In this document: positions 21,533-34,249 of the stretch, in pieces
How the letters are laid out: each line of letters starts with the position of its first letter
Position numbering within the stretch: position 1 is the stretch's first letter
DNA from: Channallabes apus
Lineage: Eukaryota > Chordata > Actinopteri > Siluriformes > Clariidae
NCBI GenBank assembly: GCA_030522415.1
Contig: CM060112.1
Coordinates: 6,293,001-6,357,000, forward strand
Direction: 5' to 3'
DNA: 64,000 bases
Position numbers and translations under genes: made by a program
Notes under the pieces: generated by a model
Told to the model about the DNA's origin: nothing
The model's database searches: none
Seen by the model: the letters and a program-made list of their open reading frames with translations, nothing else

Positions 21533-21652
21533 AGAGAGCTTCTAGTAGTACCTCCTTTCCGTCAGTACCTCCTAAGCAGACCTTTCACTCTTCGCACAGA
21601 CCATAGTAGCTAATAGTGTCTAATATGGTGGCTAACACAGTGGCTAATACGG

Positions 21653-23440
21653 ATGCGAGAACCAGAGGGACAACTTGCTAGGTGGCTTGAGAAGCTAGGG
21701 GAGTATGACTTCCAGGTTGTTCATCGCCCAGGGCGCTGTCATGAGAATGCAGATGTGCTCTCCCTGAGGCCATGTCATTCAACTTGCCCATGCAACATTA
21801 AGAGTTCCATCTTGAGTAGCCCCCAGCTCTGTCACCAGTCTGTTCAATGTGATGCCAATGCTGAATCTGTAAATGACGGATCTGTCGCTAGTTCCCCTGA
21901 GCTTTGTCGAGTGGGGGTAGTACAGTCTGCTCCTGCATTCTCGGGGTGGACTGAGGAAGAATTCCGGGCTGCCCAAGCAGCTGATACTGATATCGCTCCC
22001 ATTAAGAGGTGGATGATGGAAAGCAAAGAGTGACCTGCCTAGGAAGACGTGTCGCCATACGGGCCAGCATCAAAAGCTTACTGGAGTCAGTGATAAAAGG
22101 CTGTACCTTAAGGATAGCTTTCTGGCGCAACGCTTTTACCTGAAAGAGGGTCCTGAGTTTTACCCCCAGATTGTTCTGCTAGCTGTCTTCCGAGATGGTG
22201 TCCTGCATCAGATGCATGAGGGGCCCATGAGTGGACATTTCGGAGTGGAGCGAACGCTGTCACGGCTACAAACCAGGTATTATTGGTACAAGATGCGAGA
22301 ACATGTTTCTAGCTGTGCTGCGATGGCTCGACCCTCAAAGAGGCCTCAGACACCTATGGGTACCGTGCGAGTAGGTGCGCCTATGGAAAGAATTGCTGTT
22401 GATCTAATGGGCCCCATGAATGAAACAGAACACTTCAATCGCTATATTCTTGTAGAGCAAGATTATTTCACCAAGTGGGTGGAAGCGTATCCCCTTCCCA
22501 ACGACCAGGCTGTGACGGTAGCGGGGATTATAGTGGGTGAATAGGTTTGCCGTTAGGGAGCACCACTGAGCCTCCATAGTGACCAGGGCACCAACTTCGA
22601 ATCTGACGTCTTTCAAACCATGGGTGATCTGCTCGACATTGATAAGACCCACACAACACCTTTTCAGCCCCAGTCAGATGGCCAAGTGGAGAGATTTAAT
22701 GCTACTATACAGAAAATCCTGGCCACAACCTCTGAGCGATGTCACTGGGAGTGTGACCTTATGGTTCCCTATGCTGTGATGGCATACCGAGCAACCAAAC
22801 ACAGTTCTACTGGGTTCACCCCAAACATGATGCTTTTCGGCCGGGAGATAACAGAGCCCATTCATCTTGTTGCAGGGAAGCCACCTCATGATACCTCGAT
22901 CCCGCAATATGTGCTTCAGATGAGAGAAAGGCTGGAATTCGCACACCAAATTGCAAGGGACGCACTATGCCAATCAGTGGAAAAAGCAGTATGACAAACG
23001 AGCAGTCAGGACATGCTACAAGGTTGGCGATGCTGTGTGGTACCTTGTTAAAGGAACCAAATGAGTGAAAAACAAGATCAGAAAGTTCATTCCAAATTAT
23101 GATGGACCTTATTTTATCCTTGGAAATCTGGATGATTTAGTGTACCGGATTCAGAAGAGTCAGAGGACGAAAGTAAAGGTCGTTCACCATGACAAGCTCA
23201 AACTCTATCATTCTCGGCAACCGCTGGAGAACAACTGAGTGTTCAGAGACACGGAGGACTGGCAACCTCAGGAAGTACCTGTTCCAATCATGGACACTGA
23301 AGGAGCTGAACTCGACTTGGATCTGTCTTGTCTCTTTACCGAGGAAACCAGTGATTCCATCAGGCCTGACAGCATGCCCAGAATGGATGACTCCAGCTTG
23401 ATAATAACAGAGCGGAACACAGAGGACGTATGAGAGGAAG
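21653..23440 (+). pseudogene. Gypsy integrase (broken)
   Basis: Pieces at 21653-22033, 22212-22544 and 22620-22994 carry a zinc-binding-like region (HEGPMSGHFGVERTLSRL) and the catalytic core, with Asp in AVDLMGP, Asp in the SDQGTNFES region in another frame, and Glu in GQVERFNATI. The region ends with a short C-terminal piece near 23189-23430. Stops occur near 22031 and 22542, and the frame changes more than once. Confidence 0.8.
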
Positions 23441-24282
23441 AAGGTAGCACGGTGCCGCATAATTTGACAGGGACTGTATACGGCCAAAGGATGGGTAGGC
23501 CACAATGACTGAAGAGGCCGCCACAAAGATTTGGAGACTGGACTCAATAACTGCAAATTATTTGAATATACATACATACAAAGAAGAATTAAGGGGAAAA
23601 AAAAGGTAATTTTGTTTTGTTGATAATTTTTTATTGTTAAAAAAATAATAATAATAAAATTATGCATGTGCCCTGTTGAAAATATTACTGAAGACATGTT
23701 CCTTGTTGTACGTGCTGGATGTTGTTCTCTATTTTGGTTACGAAGAAAACAAGCCGAATGTATGTTGATCGAGCTTAATTGTTTAGTTGTATGCCATGAT
23801 TGTTGTTAATCCTTTTTCTTTTATACAGGCTAATAGTGAAAAGGCAGCCGGACCCTTATCCAAACAACCATCTTGCAAATTAATTTGGGAGTAAATTCCC
23901 TCGCTTGTGGACAAAGACTTCCCTTTTTAAAGCTACCATTCAACCCTTCTTAGCACCGTGCTACCCTTTCATCTAATGGACTGTTAGCCCGTCAAGTGGG
24001 GCTGGTATATATTGGTGAATGCCTTCATTGAGCATGTTGCTCATATGGACTATATGCTCGACAATGGAGCTGCCACGAACTGTGAAAAAATAAAAATAAA
24101 AATGTAAAAGATAAGTGTATAAACATATATGGGTAGATAATGTGTTGTATCTATTTCTGCCTTCAGTTGACATGGTTAATGTGTAATATCACTCCCCTTA
24201 ATAGGTGTGGAATGTATTCTGCATTAGTCCGGTAACGGTGCTGGAGTGGTGTTTAGTTAATCACCATCCAGAGAGGGGGTAG
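23441..24282. other. Non-coding 3' internal region of the gypsy element
   Basis: AT-rich sequence between the end of the integrase region and the 3' LTR. No envelope-like frame is visible. Confidence 0.55.
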
Positions 24283-24617
24283 TGTTGAGGGAGTGAGGTT
24301 GATTTTTACGGCAGCTGTTTACGGGAGTGTAGTCCAGTGCGTGTAATGCTGTGTGGGTAATGTAGTCCGATATGCGTGAACGCGGAAATGTGATACAAGC
24401 TGGAATATAGAGCCTGAGTCTGTTTTTCTTTAGAAGTTTTTGTTTTAATTTAAGTACGGAATCCACCTGGAAAGTTTGTAATATCGCCTGACAACACAGA
24501 AAATAAAAAGAATGGACATGCATCGACTCGTTTGTGTTTCTCATCACTGCATGGGCATGAATTAATGGGCTGTTGCGCTGCCGCGGGAAATGACAAAATA
24601 AAGCGGAGAAAGCAACA

Positions 24618-24880
24618 GGTACTGTTGCTCTGTGGTTAAAGCATGAGACTACAGTTTGGAAAGGCACAGGTTCAAATCCCATGACCATCAAGTTGTCCCT
24701 GTTGGCCCCTTGAGCAAGGCCCTTAACTACTCATATGTATAATGAGATAAAAACAGAAAAACAGTTTTCATTTCCATATGCATTGGAGACCCCATCCCCC
24801 CCCACTCCCTGCATTTTGCGCTCCACTCACATGCAAGATTTATGTCAATAGCTCTATAAAGATGTAAGTAAATGCTAACT
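24618..24880 (+). repeat. tRNA-derived SINE
   Basis: TTGCTCTGTGGTTAAAGC and GGTTCAAATCCC resemble tRNA A and B boxes. CCCTTGAGCAAGGCCCTTAA is the shared SINE body also seen at 36205-36410. It directly abuts the gypsy 3' LTR. Confidence 0.7.
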
Positions 24881-25184
24881 GCTACATTTTTTTTTTACGA
24901 TCTGAATCTTGTCCGAAGAAAATAACTCGTCACACAAGGCTCTTCAGGTTTTTTTTTTTTTTTCATTAATATTCAAATAATCATCATGCTTTTTTTGTTA
25001 TGTCCATCATTGTATAATAATTTGATACCGAATGGCTGGAATGTGATTATGATTTTAATACTGAAATAAAGCTGCTCACTTCGTGCACTTTCACTTTGTA
25101 AAGGGCAATAGAAACAGCTTGATTTCAGTCATAAAGATTGGCAACTTTCACAAACAGATGAAATGTAAAATCAATACTAGTACC
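24881..25184. other. R3-like repeat, no gene seen
   Basis: The stretch near 25010-25150 resembles 57720-57850 (TTTCAGTCATAAA, CCATCATTGTATAATAA). It ends at the solo LTR. Confidence 0.4.
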
Positions 25185-25567
25185 TGTAAGGGTTAACCCC
25201 TAGAGGGCGCCAAATGCCCGTTTAGTTTGTAGTTTGATTTGTGTTGGACTTCGTGTCCCAGACTGCACCTCGGTCAGGTGAGGGAAGCACTCACCTGAGC
25301 CGAGGAAAGTAATTAAGTTAATTTAGTTTAAATAGCCTGGCTGAAGATCAGTCAGGCATCTAGCTTTTGTTGCATTTATTCTGTTTATGGGTTGTGACGT
25401 TTTGTTTATTGTGTTTATTTATTAAATAAGAAGACTCTTAAGTGCTCAGGAAAGAGCGTATTTACTTTTGTTTGTATTTAAAGTTAAATAAAAGAGTCTA
25501 TTGAACCGCCAGCTCGCCTCCTGCAAATATGCCATGTACACACACACACGTCGCCGACACCGTGACA
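25185..25567 (+). mobile_element. Solo LTR
   Basis: The 383-bp sequence begins TGTAAGGG, ends GTGACA and is flanked by a perfect GTACC duplication at 25180-25184 and 25568-25572. Blocks such as AGAGGGCGCCAAATG, CACCTCGGTCAGGTGA and GTCAGGCATCTAG parallel the LTR of the 10948-14633 element, so it is a related family. No internal region remains, consistent with LTR-LTR recombination. Confidence 0.88.
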
Positions 25568-25572
25568 GTACC

Positions 25573-27020
25573 CCAGAAAAACAACAAAACTAAAATATAT
25601 ACTTGCTAAATAAACGCTGCCTTTTACAAAGTGAAAGTGCGCATGATGTGAGCAACTTTTTTTAATCATAAAGAAAAATAAAAACAGTGTGGCAAAACAC
25701 AGAGAGAGAGCGAAAAGAGAGCGAGACTGATATCCTGCCACTACACCAGAATGTGGCAGATGCATGGTGATGGGCAACAGAAACAGTCATACTAGAACGA
25801 CGATTACGCCAGCCTAGGACTTGCACCCAGGGAAATACTATGCACCCACAGGTGCAACTCAAGGAAACACAGGTTCATTTCAACTCAATTAAATGAGCAA
25901 GAGACATGGGTACCAAAAATATACAGTTTTGTTAATACAATTTCAAACTGATTTTATTAAAAACAACCAAAATAAAACTACTTGCTACTGAACCTCTAAA
26001 TACGCACAAAAATTACAGGGCTGTGGCCAACTGATATCAACATCCTAAAGAAGCATACTGTACATTTCAATTACAGTATCACGCACATTCACACACGCAG
26101 ACAATACCCAGTGAGATTACTGTTAAACACAGCACAACACAGCACATAGTGACAAGACAGTGCCATGAACCACAGCACCTGTAATTAAATTAACTGAAAA
26201 CAGATATTTAAAAGAAAGTAAAAGGCAAATAAATAAAAAGAAAACACAATTTGAAATACACACACACCTCAAAAGAAAATAAACAATCAGATGATAAATC
26301 TAAACAGCCACCGGATGCTCAGCAACCAACATGGAGGCTGATAAGGCCTGCTAAAATATAAGGCTAAAATTAACCATCTACCAGCGAGAGCAAAAAAAAA
26401 ATTAATGTAAAAAAAAAAAAAAAACAGTTAATGATACCAAAACAAAAACACCATAATAACAACACTGTAAATTAATCAACCAAACGTAATATGGGAACAA
26501 CAAAAATCAACTCAAGGAACAAACAGCAGTGTAGTTCTGAATACTGGAATTCAGGCTAGAACACATGTGTTGCAAGGTGCCTGCTGTTTTGCATTACTAA
26601 GGCAAGGAAGATAACGTCATTAAGTAAGGGTAATTCAATATATGAAACCTACCACCCTCAAACATATTCCATACATACATACAGTACTATACACTGAGCA
26701 GCTGGATAGCGCGGTCACCTGCCACACCTAAGCAGAATCAACAGGGATGATGGTGTAGAAGCAAGGGCCTAACAGCAACAGAAACATCCTGGATAATACA
26801 GTTACCTGCACACCAATAAAACTCCCACCATATGGCAATGGAATGCTTGTATTTTGTTCTAACATAGCTTAACTTCTAGAGTTAGCTAAAAGTTTCCATT
26901 AAATGCAAATTTGAACATACATAAATAGGCAGTCTGACCAAACACAAGTTGCAACTATTAACCATTCAACATCTCATGCGGCTATACTGTAAATACAAAA
27001 ACGATAACATCAATCTAACA
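25573..27020. other. No gene seen; R3-like fragment near 25600
   Basis: AACGCTGCCTTTTACAAAGT at about 25612 is R3-like. The remainder is AT-rich with no coding support. Confidence 0.4.
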
Positions 27021-27024
27021 AACC

Positions 27025-27385
27025 GTGGCATGGTGGTGTAGTGGTTAGCACTGTCGCCTTGTACCTCCAGGGTCCGGGTTCTATTCCCGACCAGGCTCGA
27101 TTCCCGTCTCTGTGCGCATGGAGTTTGCATGTTCTCCACGTGTTTGGTGGGTTTCCTCCTTGTACACTGCTTTCCTCCCACAGTCCTTAGACATGTGGGT
27201 TACTGTAGGTTGACTGGCGTTCCCAAACTGCCCGTAGTGAGTGTGTGTATGTGCCCTGCGATGGATTGGCACCCTGTCCAGGGTGTACCCCGCCTTATGT
27301 CCTAAGATTCCTGGGATAAGCTTTAGGTCCCTGCAACCCTAAATACAGGATAAAGAGGTATAGGGGATAAATGAGTGAGTAATCT
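27025..27385 (+). repeat. SINE with tRNA-like head
   Basis: GGTGGTGTAGTGGTTAGCAC and GGGTTCTATTCCC resemble A and B boxes. The body has GGAGTTTGCATGTTCTCC, TTTCCTCCCACAGTCC and GCGATGGATTGGCACCCTG. Related copies are at 7976-8283 and, inverted, at 51680-51934 joined to 60745-60840. Confidence 0.8.
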
Positions 27386-28099
27386 AACAAACCGACACAA
27401 AAAGATGCTAAACCACGCTGCTCTACTGCTTACCTTTCCGATTGACACTCAAAAAGCGAGCTGCAAAATGCTAATGAATTAGCCACAGTGCTATAAACAC
27501 TTGAATGCCAAGGCCAGAAAGGGGCAGGCGCAACTGAGAGTGACGTGTTCAACTGATGAATCAGCCCTATATAAACCCGCCTATGCCTACTGATAGGCTA
27601 GCAATCTACTGACATCACGATAAGGGAGGTTCTACCTATAGTACCCTGCAACAACAGCATAGCATAATAAGGTTATTATTATATTGCTAACACCTCCTTA
27701 ATACAGTAGGTTATAATAGTCAGTAGCGTCATTTTAATTTCTCTTAATGATAGTAGTGTTGTTACTGATTTTATTATCATTTATATAGAACTCAGTAGAA
27801 CTGTTGTTCATTCCTTAAAGGATGGTTAAAAAAAGTTATTATGTCAATAACACAACCTTATTGCGCGTGTCAAATTGTGTTGTATGGCCGTTTTCATGTC
27901 CTTACAAATTTGTTTTCATTGTTAACAGCTTCCCATTTTAAGCTGAAAGTATTTCAAGTTACTTATCCTTTAAAAATTAACCAAACTGTTAGAGACTGCA
28001 AGGATTTCAGAGCCAATTTTAAATCTGGAGACATCAGTAGAGGTCTGTACGGCTGAGTGGAATGTGGGGACTAATCTTGAAGCACTGAGAGGAAAGATA
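27386..28099. other. No gene seen
   Basis: AT-rich flank upstream of gene B. No supported feature. Confidence 0.4.
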
Positions 28100-28432
28100 A
28101 ACAAACGGAGAAAGATACTCACATGCAGAACACTGATATTAAACAATCAAACACCTTCATATGATTGTTTACACACAGTACCTGACCAGACGCTCATTAT
28201 TATGTCAGAAATTTGAAAATGTTTTGCATTGCGCTGATGTAGTTTACATACAGTATAATTCTGTGTCAACTATACAGTATGTGCAGCTTTTTCTAATTAA
28301 GGCAAAAGGGGAAGTTATTACAGCGTCACATTCTGGTTAAAATGCAGATGAAGATACAGAGCAACAGGACAGAGACAGTAAGAGTGTGTAACAGAACAGG
28401 AGCGTTAATATCTTTCTGAAGTTGATGTGGAG
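28100..28432 (+). promoter_or_regulatory. Promoter region of CD300-like pseudogene B
   Basis: It is homologous to 3075-3392. The AAAAGGGGAAGTTA motif is kept at about 28304-28317. The TATA-like element of gene A (TATTTAAA) reads TGGTTAAA here. The conserved ACAGGACAGAGACAGTA block follows. Confidence 0.55.
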
Positions 28433-29764
28433 ATGTGCGAGTGTGAACTCAGGATGAAGATCCTCCTCATCTTCACGCTCTGTCTGATCTCAGGTAAAGA
28501 AATGCACTTCAGAATAATCCTCACTCTCAGCAGCAGTGTTACATGAAGGAAGGTTTTGCTCAGATGGATGTTTCATGTTTTGTTAGATGGAGGAGATTCC
28601 AAGGAATTTAAATGATGTAGCTGATATTATTTGTCCACCTTCTGAGTTCTGTACTTTCAGTTTAAATGATGTAAAGAAGCAGAAGCTTTGCTTGATCTAT
28701 CAGATGTACAGAATACACAGCCGTTAATATGTTTAAAGTTTTACACATACAGAATGTTGACTTTATTGTGTTAAATCTGTTCTGCTATCAGTCATACACT
28801 AGATTCACTCTCTTAATGTCCAATGTTCCTATCCAAACTTTTACTGCTTTACATCTATGTATTTCAGTTTCAACACAACCTTCACCATCATCAACTTCTC
28901 CAACAGGTGATTCTGCTCAGACACACATTTCCACATCAGTCTAAATACGTACATAACACTGATGAATCTTTTCCCACATGAATGATCTAGCTGATATTAA
29001 ATGATGAAGAAGCAGCAGATTCCTGTGATTTATCAGATGTACAGAATACACTGCTGTCTATTTCTAAAGTTGTACACATACAGCATGTTGACTTTATTGT
29101 GTTAAATCTGTTCTGCTATCAGACATACACTAGATTCACTCTCTTAATGTCATTTAATATACATATATTATATATCCATGTGTGTCGGTTTCAGCATCAA
29201 AATCAACACAACCTTCACCATCATCAACTTCTCCTCCAACAGGTGATTCTGCTCAGAGAGACGCATCAGTCTACTGTACCTACATAACTTTGATTAATAT
29301 TTCCCATTATGAATGATCAGAATAAATATTAAAATGTCTGATTCTCTTCCAGTATTTCCAGCTTCCATTTTGCTCCCTGTGTCTGCAATTCCACTGCTGC
29401 TTCTGATTGCACTCATATTCCTGATTATGATTCTTCATCGGATACACAAGATGAAAGGTACCCATACGCACACCACACATGGTAAAATGTTTAGTATGAT
29501 AACTTTCATGTAACTGGTTGGTTCAGGCAGTACAGTGACACAGGGGTAACATTACTGTCCAGCCTCAGCTCAGGTTACAGTTTTGCATTTCTAAACTCTC
29601 ACAATGCATTTAGTGTTTATATTAAATAAACAAATGATTCAGAGCTGATTCTCCACCTAGACATCCAGGTTCTGGGGTTCAGTCCTGAGCTTGGGCTAAT
29701 GTTTTACATACTGTAGCCAACTTGCAAATAAAATGCTGGTGGGAGGATTGGCTGTGTAAAATAG

Positions 29765-29830
<66 letters not shown>

Positions 29831-29867
29831 CAGTAATAATAAGTGACCACCACTGACTTTTTTTAAA

Positions 29868-29905
<38 letters not shown>

Positions 29906-30815
29906 CGCTTGACATAAACATGGACAAAATGTCTGACCATCCGTTTAAGACCTAATTTTATGAAAATGAGGTTTAACTACACCAATATATTATCATGTGT
30001 TTTAATGGAAGCAAAAAAAAAAATTATCTTTAATAACTGTGCTCATGGCTCATGCTGTGGTATACAAAGATCATATGATGTACAACAATTTCATTCTCTG
30101 CATTTTTTTTTTTGCATTTTTTTTTACCATAAATGTGGAATTTGCCTTTGTTTAACATGTAGAGTGAAACAGGCATCAGTGCTTTTTAGTTGTTGTATGC
30201 CATTTGTTCATTAAACCATTACATGTTCTCTTTAACTGACTTGGTTTGAAAGGTTTTCAGAGTTGTGATTAAATGAAACATTCTAGACTTGTGCTATTTC
30301 CCAGATGAACACAGAAGAGAACAGATCTACACACAATACAGATGATAAATACACTACAGGAGTTCTAGCCATCACAGAATCCCAAAGTGAAAATAACAAA
30401 AGTTATGATATTTGTCTATTTATTTCAGCAGGTATGGCTTTGTTTGGCAAGTGTTGTGTCCGGTGCTCAGGAAACAACCAGGAGGTAACTGCCTTCACCA
30501 CTGCACGTGTACTGTATGTTCAGTATGAAAACATATTCTCATTTAGGAAAAATCGCTAATAAACATTTGCATTATTTTGTTTCTGTTTTTGTGCTTTCTC
30601 CCCATGAGAATGAAGAAATGTCTTCAACCAGACGTCTTCATACATCAGATGCTGATATTTACGCCAATCCCCCTGATCAACTATCCATAACCACCTCTGA
30701 TGCTTCTCTAACTGTTTGTGACAACACTCTGTTATCAGCAAACCCCTGTTGTTCTAGTGTTTCTTCTGCTCCTGATTATCTTACAATCCTCCCAGATCTG
30801 GTGTCAAATGGATGA
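28433..30815 (+). pseudogene. CD300/CMRF35-like gene B, without Ig domains
   Basis: The signal peptide exon (28433-28493) is intact and nearly identical to those of genes A and C. The first Ig exon keeps only its first few codons after the acceptor near 28587. The sequence then jumps into what is, in gene A, the intron before the stalk, so one deletion removed both Ig domains. Two stalk exons (28868-28906 and 29195-29242) are tandem copies. The membrane exon (29353-29457) and first cytoplasmic exon (30429-30484) are open. The last exon (30609 onward) has Cys in place of the signalling Tyr at 30717-30719 (TVCDNT) and a stop at 30813-30815, ahead of the region with the second tyrosine. Coding relics continue to about 30944. 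Confidence 0.85.
29766..29828. repeat. (GT)n microsatellite
   Basis: An uninterrupted GT run within the intron between the membrane and cytoplasmic exons of pseudogene B. An (AAT)n run follows at 29869-29904. Confidence 0.97.
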
Positions 30816-31299
30816 ACTGGTGAAGGTTCTGTTTATGCAACAGATCCCGAACTAAAGCCACCAGCTGTAATCATACGGCCCCGGAGATACAGTAATCATA
30901 GATAAGGAAGAGATCTCGTGTGTCTACGAAAACACCCAGCCATGATTTCTAGATTATCAGCAACAGGACTCGAATTAAAAAAAAAATTATTCTGCATGTA
31001 TCGCCTTTGTTACTCTTATTATCCTCCACTTCCATACACTACATGGAGCAATCAGACTTAATAAAGATATCTGTATCAGCGTCACAGTGGTGGTATACTC
31101 TAGTCTCACCATTTCACTTCGAAAGACTTTCTGCTAATTTTTTCAAACGATTCAAGCTTGTACTTCGTATTGTAGTCCCTACTTAGATTCTAATAAACTA
31201 TTGTTCATGATTTATGAATCATAACTTACATTCACACTGCAGGCAAAAGTAACTCATATCTAATCAGATTAAGAGATCCCTCTTAATCAGACTGTTTCT

Positions 31300-31440
31300 T
31301 CCACAGCTCACACATCCACAGGTCTCTCTGCTTCCTCAGTCAGTGGTGCTCGACAATTGGTTGAGGAACTATGATGGGTCTGAATTATGCAGGAATTACT
31401 TTTCATGACAACCCAGCTTTAATCAAGCAGTTCCAAAAAA
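31300..31440 (+). pseudogene. Possible extra cytoplasmic-exon relic
   Basis: GCTTCCTCAGTCAGTGGTGC and the following ATTATGCAGGAAT resemble the part of the last exon of genes A and C around the VYAAV tyrosine motif. It is too short and decayed to be sure. Confidence 0.35.
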
Positions 31441-31984
31441 TATTGTAAAGCACAGTGTCATGTCTAATGTGTTATTAAGTTATTAAATAGAATTGAAATG
31501 GAATTGAAATAAAAAATCAAACTCCAGTCAAGAGCAGAACGATGTGCAAAGTTCCAGGTGTGCAAAATGTAACCCACCTGCAAATGTGCATTAAAGTGCA
31601 ATGGGCACCATGATGAGTGATGTATGAGTAGGGAGTGTTATTGAGCTATTTTTGAGATAATGAAGAAACTGGTGATCTGGTATGTTTAGATGCTGTCTTC
31701 CCCACGCTCATTATTCACTCAGGTTTGTTGATAGTAATGTGATTGGTCGCTTTACATCTCAGGGAGTCCTCATGTCTGTTCTTCCTTTTGACTCTCTCTT
31801 TTAATTATGCTGTCATAGTTACTGAAGTCCTACTGGAGTACCTGCTTGCACTTTGCTCTAAATCTACATTCACCTTATACATTGTGTGACTGTGATCATT
31901 TCTAACTGTTATCTCTCCTTCTCTTCTGCTTTAGCCTCTCCTCTCTCTTCTCCTCTCTCACTTTCCCTCTCCCTGTCTCTCTGT
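31441..31984. other. No gene seen
   Basis: No supported feature. A pyrimidine-rich stretch of CTCTCC motifs occupies about 31910-31984. Confidence 0.4.
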
Positions 31985-32560
31985 TGAGCTATACATGCCA
32001 CTCCTGAGCTGCCAGTTATCCAGACCCCACTGCCCCCTGGAGCTGTCTGATTCGTCCTGGTGTCCCGCTTCTGGTTGGAGATCTCGTCGCATGGATGCGT
32101 GTTCTGTCTGGGATGCGTGTGGTGACTGGGGGCAGTTCCACTTTACCATGAAGACGGTCCTAGCCTCGGCTGATGCTGACATCTGTTCTTTAAGGACTTA
32201 TAACAGCAGTTGCTCAATAGTTCAGGACTGGAGTTTCCTATAGTCCACTGTACCTGAGCCTCCAATAATGAACTGAAATCCATATTTACCTGAACACATC
32301 TCCTGTTATACTGAACGGCCAGTCTCACACAGTATGACTGCAGATCAATCCCTGCTATCCGTTTCTCTCAGATGAGGATGGGTTCCCTGTTGAGTCTGGT
32401 TCCTTTCAAAGTTTCTTCCTACTGCCATCTCAGGGAGTTTTTCCTTCCCACTGCGAACATCATCCTTGGCTTGCACTTCAGGGATGATCTTATTATTTTG
32501 ACTCATACATTTTCACATTTCATATAAACTTAAATAATTTTTTTGATTGTGTGTCGACAA
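31985..32560 (-). repeat. Interspersed repeat family R1, inverted copy
   Basis: It is the reverse complement of 40019-40638 in outline. Shared parts include GGGTTCCCTGTTGAGTCTGG, AGGGAGTTTTTCCTT and, near the other end, GGTTGGAGATCTC. The terminal TTCAATTTTATTTG part is decayed. Confidence 0.75.
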
Positions 32561-33532
32561 AGAATTTCGACATAATTCCCCATCAAAGTGTTCTTGTGAG
32601 TGAGTGATATGTGAAGATGGCATGAGTGACGTGAGAGGTCACATAATTTGTTGAACAGTTCAGGCGGTAAGCAAACTCTACTGGATCTAGTGTGTTGGGT
32701 AGTGAAGAGAGGATCTCTGACTAGTCACTCAAAGCAGTTCACCAGCACTGAAGTCAGGGCTCCAGAACAATACTCATTGAGGGAAGCAAGATGTTTTTTG
32801 GGGGGACAGAAATAATGATAGACTCCTTAAGGCATGTGGTGATTACCGATCGGGTTAAGGAGAGGTTGGATATGCTTGAAAATGATTAGCATTGCTATTA
32901 GCATTGTTAGCTGCAGCCTCAAAGTAAGCGTAGATAGTGTTCAGCTAGTGAACTCATAAGGTTTTAATTCTCTTTTCTTACTTTGCAATAGACAAAATTA
33001 GCTAAACGCTGAAAACCTGCAGGCTAAAAACTTACCTCAAACTAAAGAAGCTCATTGGATGAATAGTAAAACATTTCTACCTAATAAGAAAGCAGTCCAG
33101 TTGACATGACTCAACTTCCAGATAACCAGACCAGGATGACTGAGAAGCTTTACAGCCAAATTCCCTGTTGTTTCTGTAGCGATGTTTCTGCACAATCAGC
33201 TCTTTTCTTCAGCTCTATTTAATGCTCATGCTCACATATACTTTGTGCTCATATCCACCATTTGTTGATGTAATTAAACACTATTCAGTTTTAATGTCAC
33301 CAGTTTGTGTAGGTGCAGATAGTGTTGTTGATCAGTAAGGAAGAGGAAAAGAGTAGTGAGTAATCATCTGTGTCATTTATTCAAACCATAATAATATTAT
33401 ATTTATTTACATACATAATTATGATGGACATAAAGGCAGTGGTACACAAACCATGTACTGTACATGAGAAATATTAGTCACCTTAGCAAAAGTATGTTTG
33501 TATTAGCTCAATTCTAGCCTAAAAGTATAGTA

Positions 33533-33569
<37 letters not shown>

Positions 33570-34249
33570 CTGTCCGTCTGTCTCTCGATTATGTGAACAG
33601 GCTATTTTTGTCACTTTGTATCACCTATTTCTATCCACTCTGCCATATGATTAAGCATTTTACTGATGGAATGCAAAAAACAACTGGATATACTAATCAG
33701 TAGGTGGCGATTACACAGTACATTGTGCATCTATGTCTACAGTTGTCTGGGGTTGCATGTATAGCTGTTACTCTGACTTTTAACTTAGTTTTGTCCAATA
33801 CAGTATATGTCCTGCAAGCAAAAAATTTGGATTATCCATGACCGTTTTTGACAGCTGTTGTGAATCAGATAATGTCAAACAAGTCTGTTCAACTTTCATT
33901 TTGGATCTATTTTTCAATAGTTGTAAATTTTTTTAAATTGTAAAATTATTTTTTAAAAAAATGGAAAGAAAGAAATTCATGTGTCAGAGGGTTGTCATTT
34001 TAACAGTCATAAAATGTCCAAATGTTTGCTGGGTAGGTTCAGTAACAATGTAAATGTAATTAGTTATCGTCCACTCTGCATACAGGGTGTGTGTGTGTGT
34101 GTGTGTGCTTTAATGTTCATAAGAAATTCAGGTTTAGAAAAAAGCGATGTTAAATGAATAAATTCTTTAATTGTATTTCAATTAATCAATCAATTAATCA
34201 ATCAGTCAATTCATTCAGCACATATTAATCTTGTTATGAAATGCTAGGT
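32561..34249. other. No gene seen; simple repeats
   Basis: AT-rich DNA with a (CT)n run at 33539-33565 and a short (GT)n at 34087-34107. No coding or splice evidence is convincing. Confidence 0.45.

Larger units (their letters stand above)
17786..24617 (+). mobile_element. Ty3/gypsy LTR retrotransposon (tRNA-primed type)
   Basis: LTRs of 334-335 bp (17786-18119 and 24283-24617) start TGTTG and end CAACA. The gag, protease, reverse transcriptase, RNase H and integrase regions follow in the gypsy order between them. The purine tract AGAGAGGGGGTAG precedes the 3' LTR. No matching target duplication is visible. The coding region is broken by several frameshifts and stops. No chromodomain is seen after the integrase, unlike the element at 35354-41375. 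Confidence 0.9.

Noticed and set aside
23137..23697. A 186-codon minus-strand frame at the end of the gypsy element, considered as an accessory or envelope gene
   Set aside because: It is antisense to the integrase C-terminal region and shows no signal peptide, membrane span pattern or known motif.
27841..28056. A 71-codon frame upstream of pseudogene B
   Set aside because: No recognised motif, and no homologous frame upstream of genes A or C.
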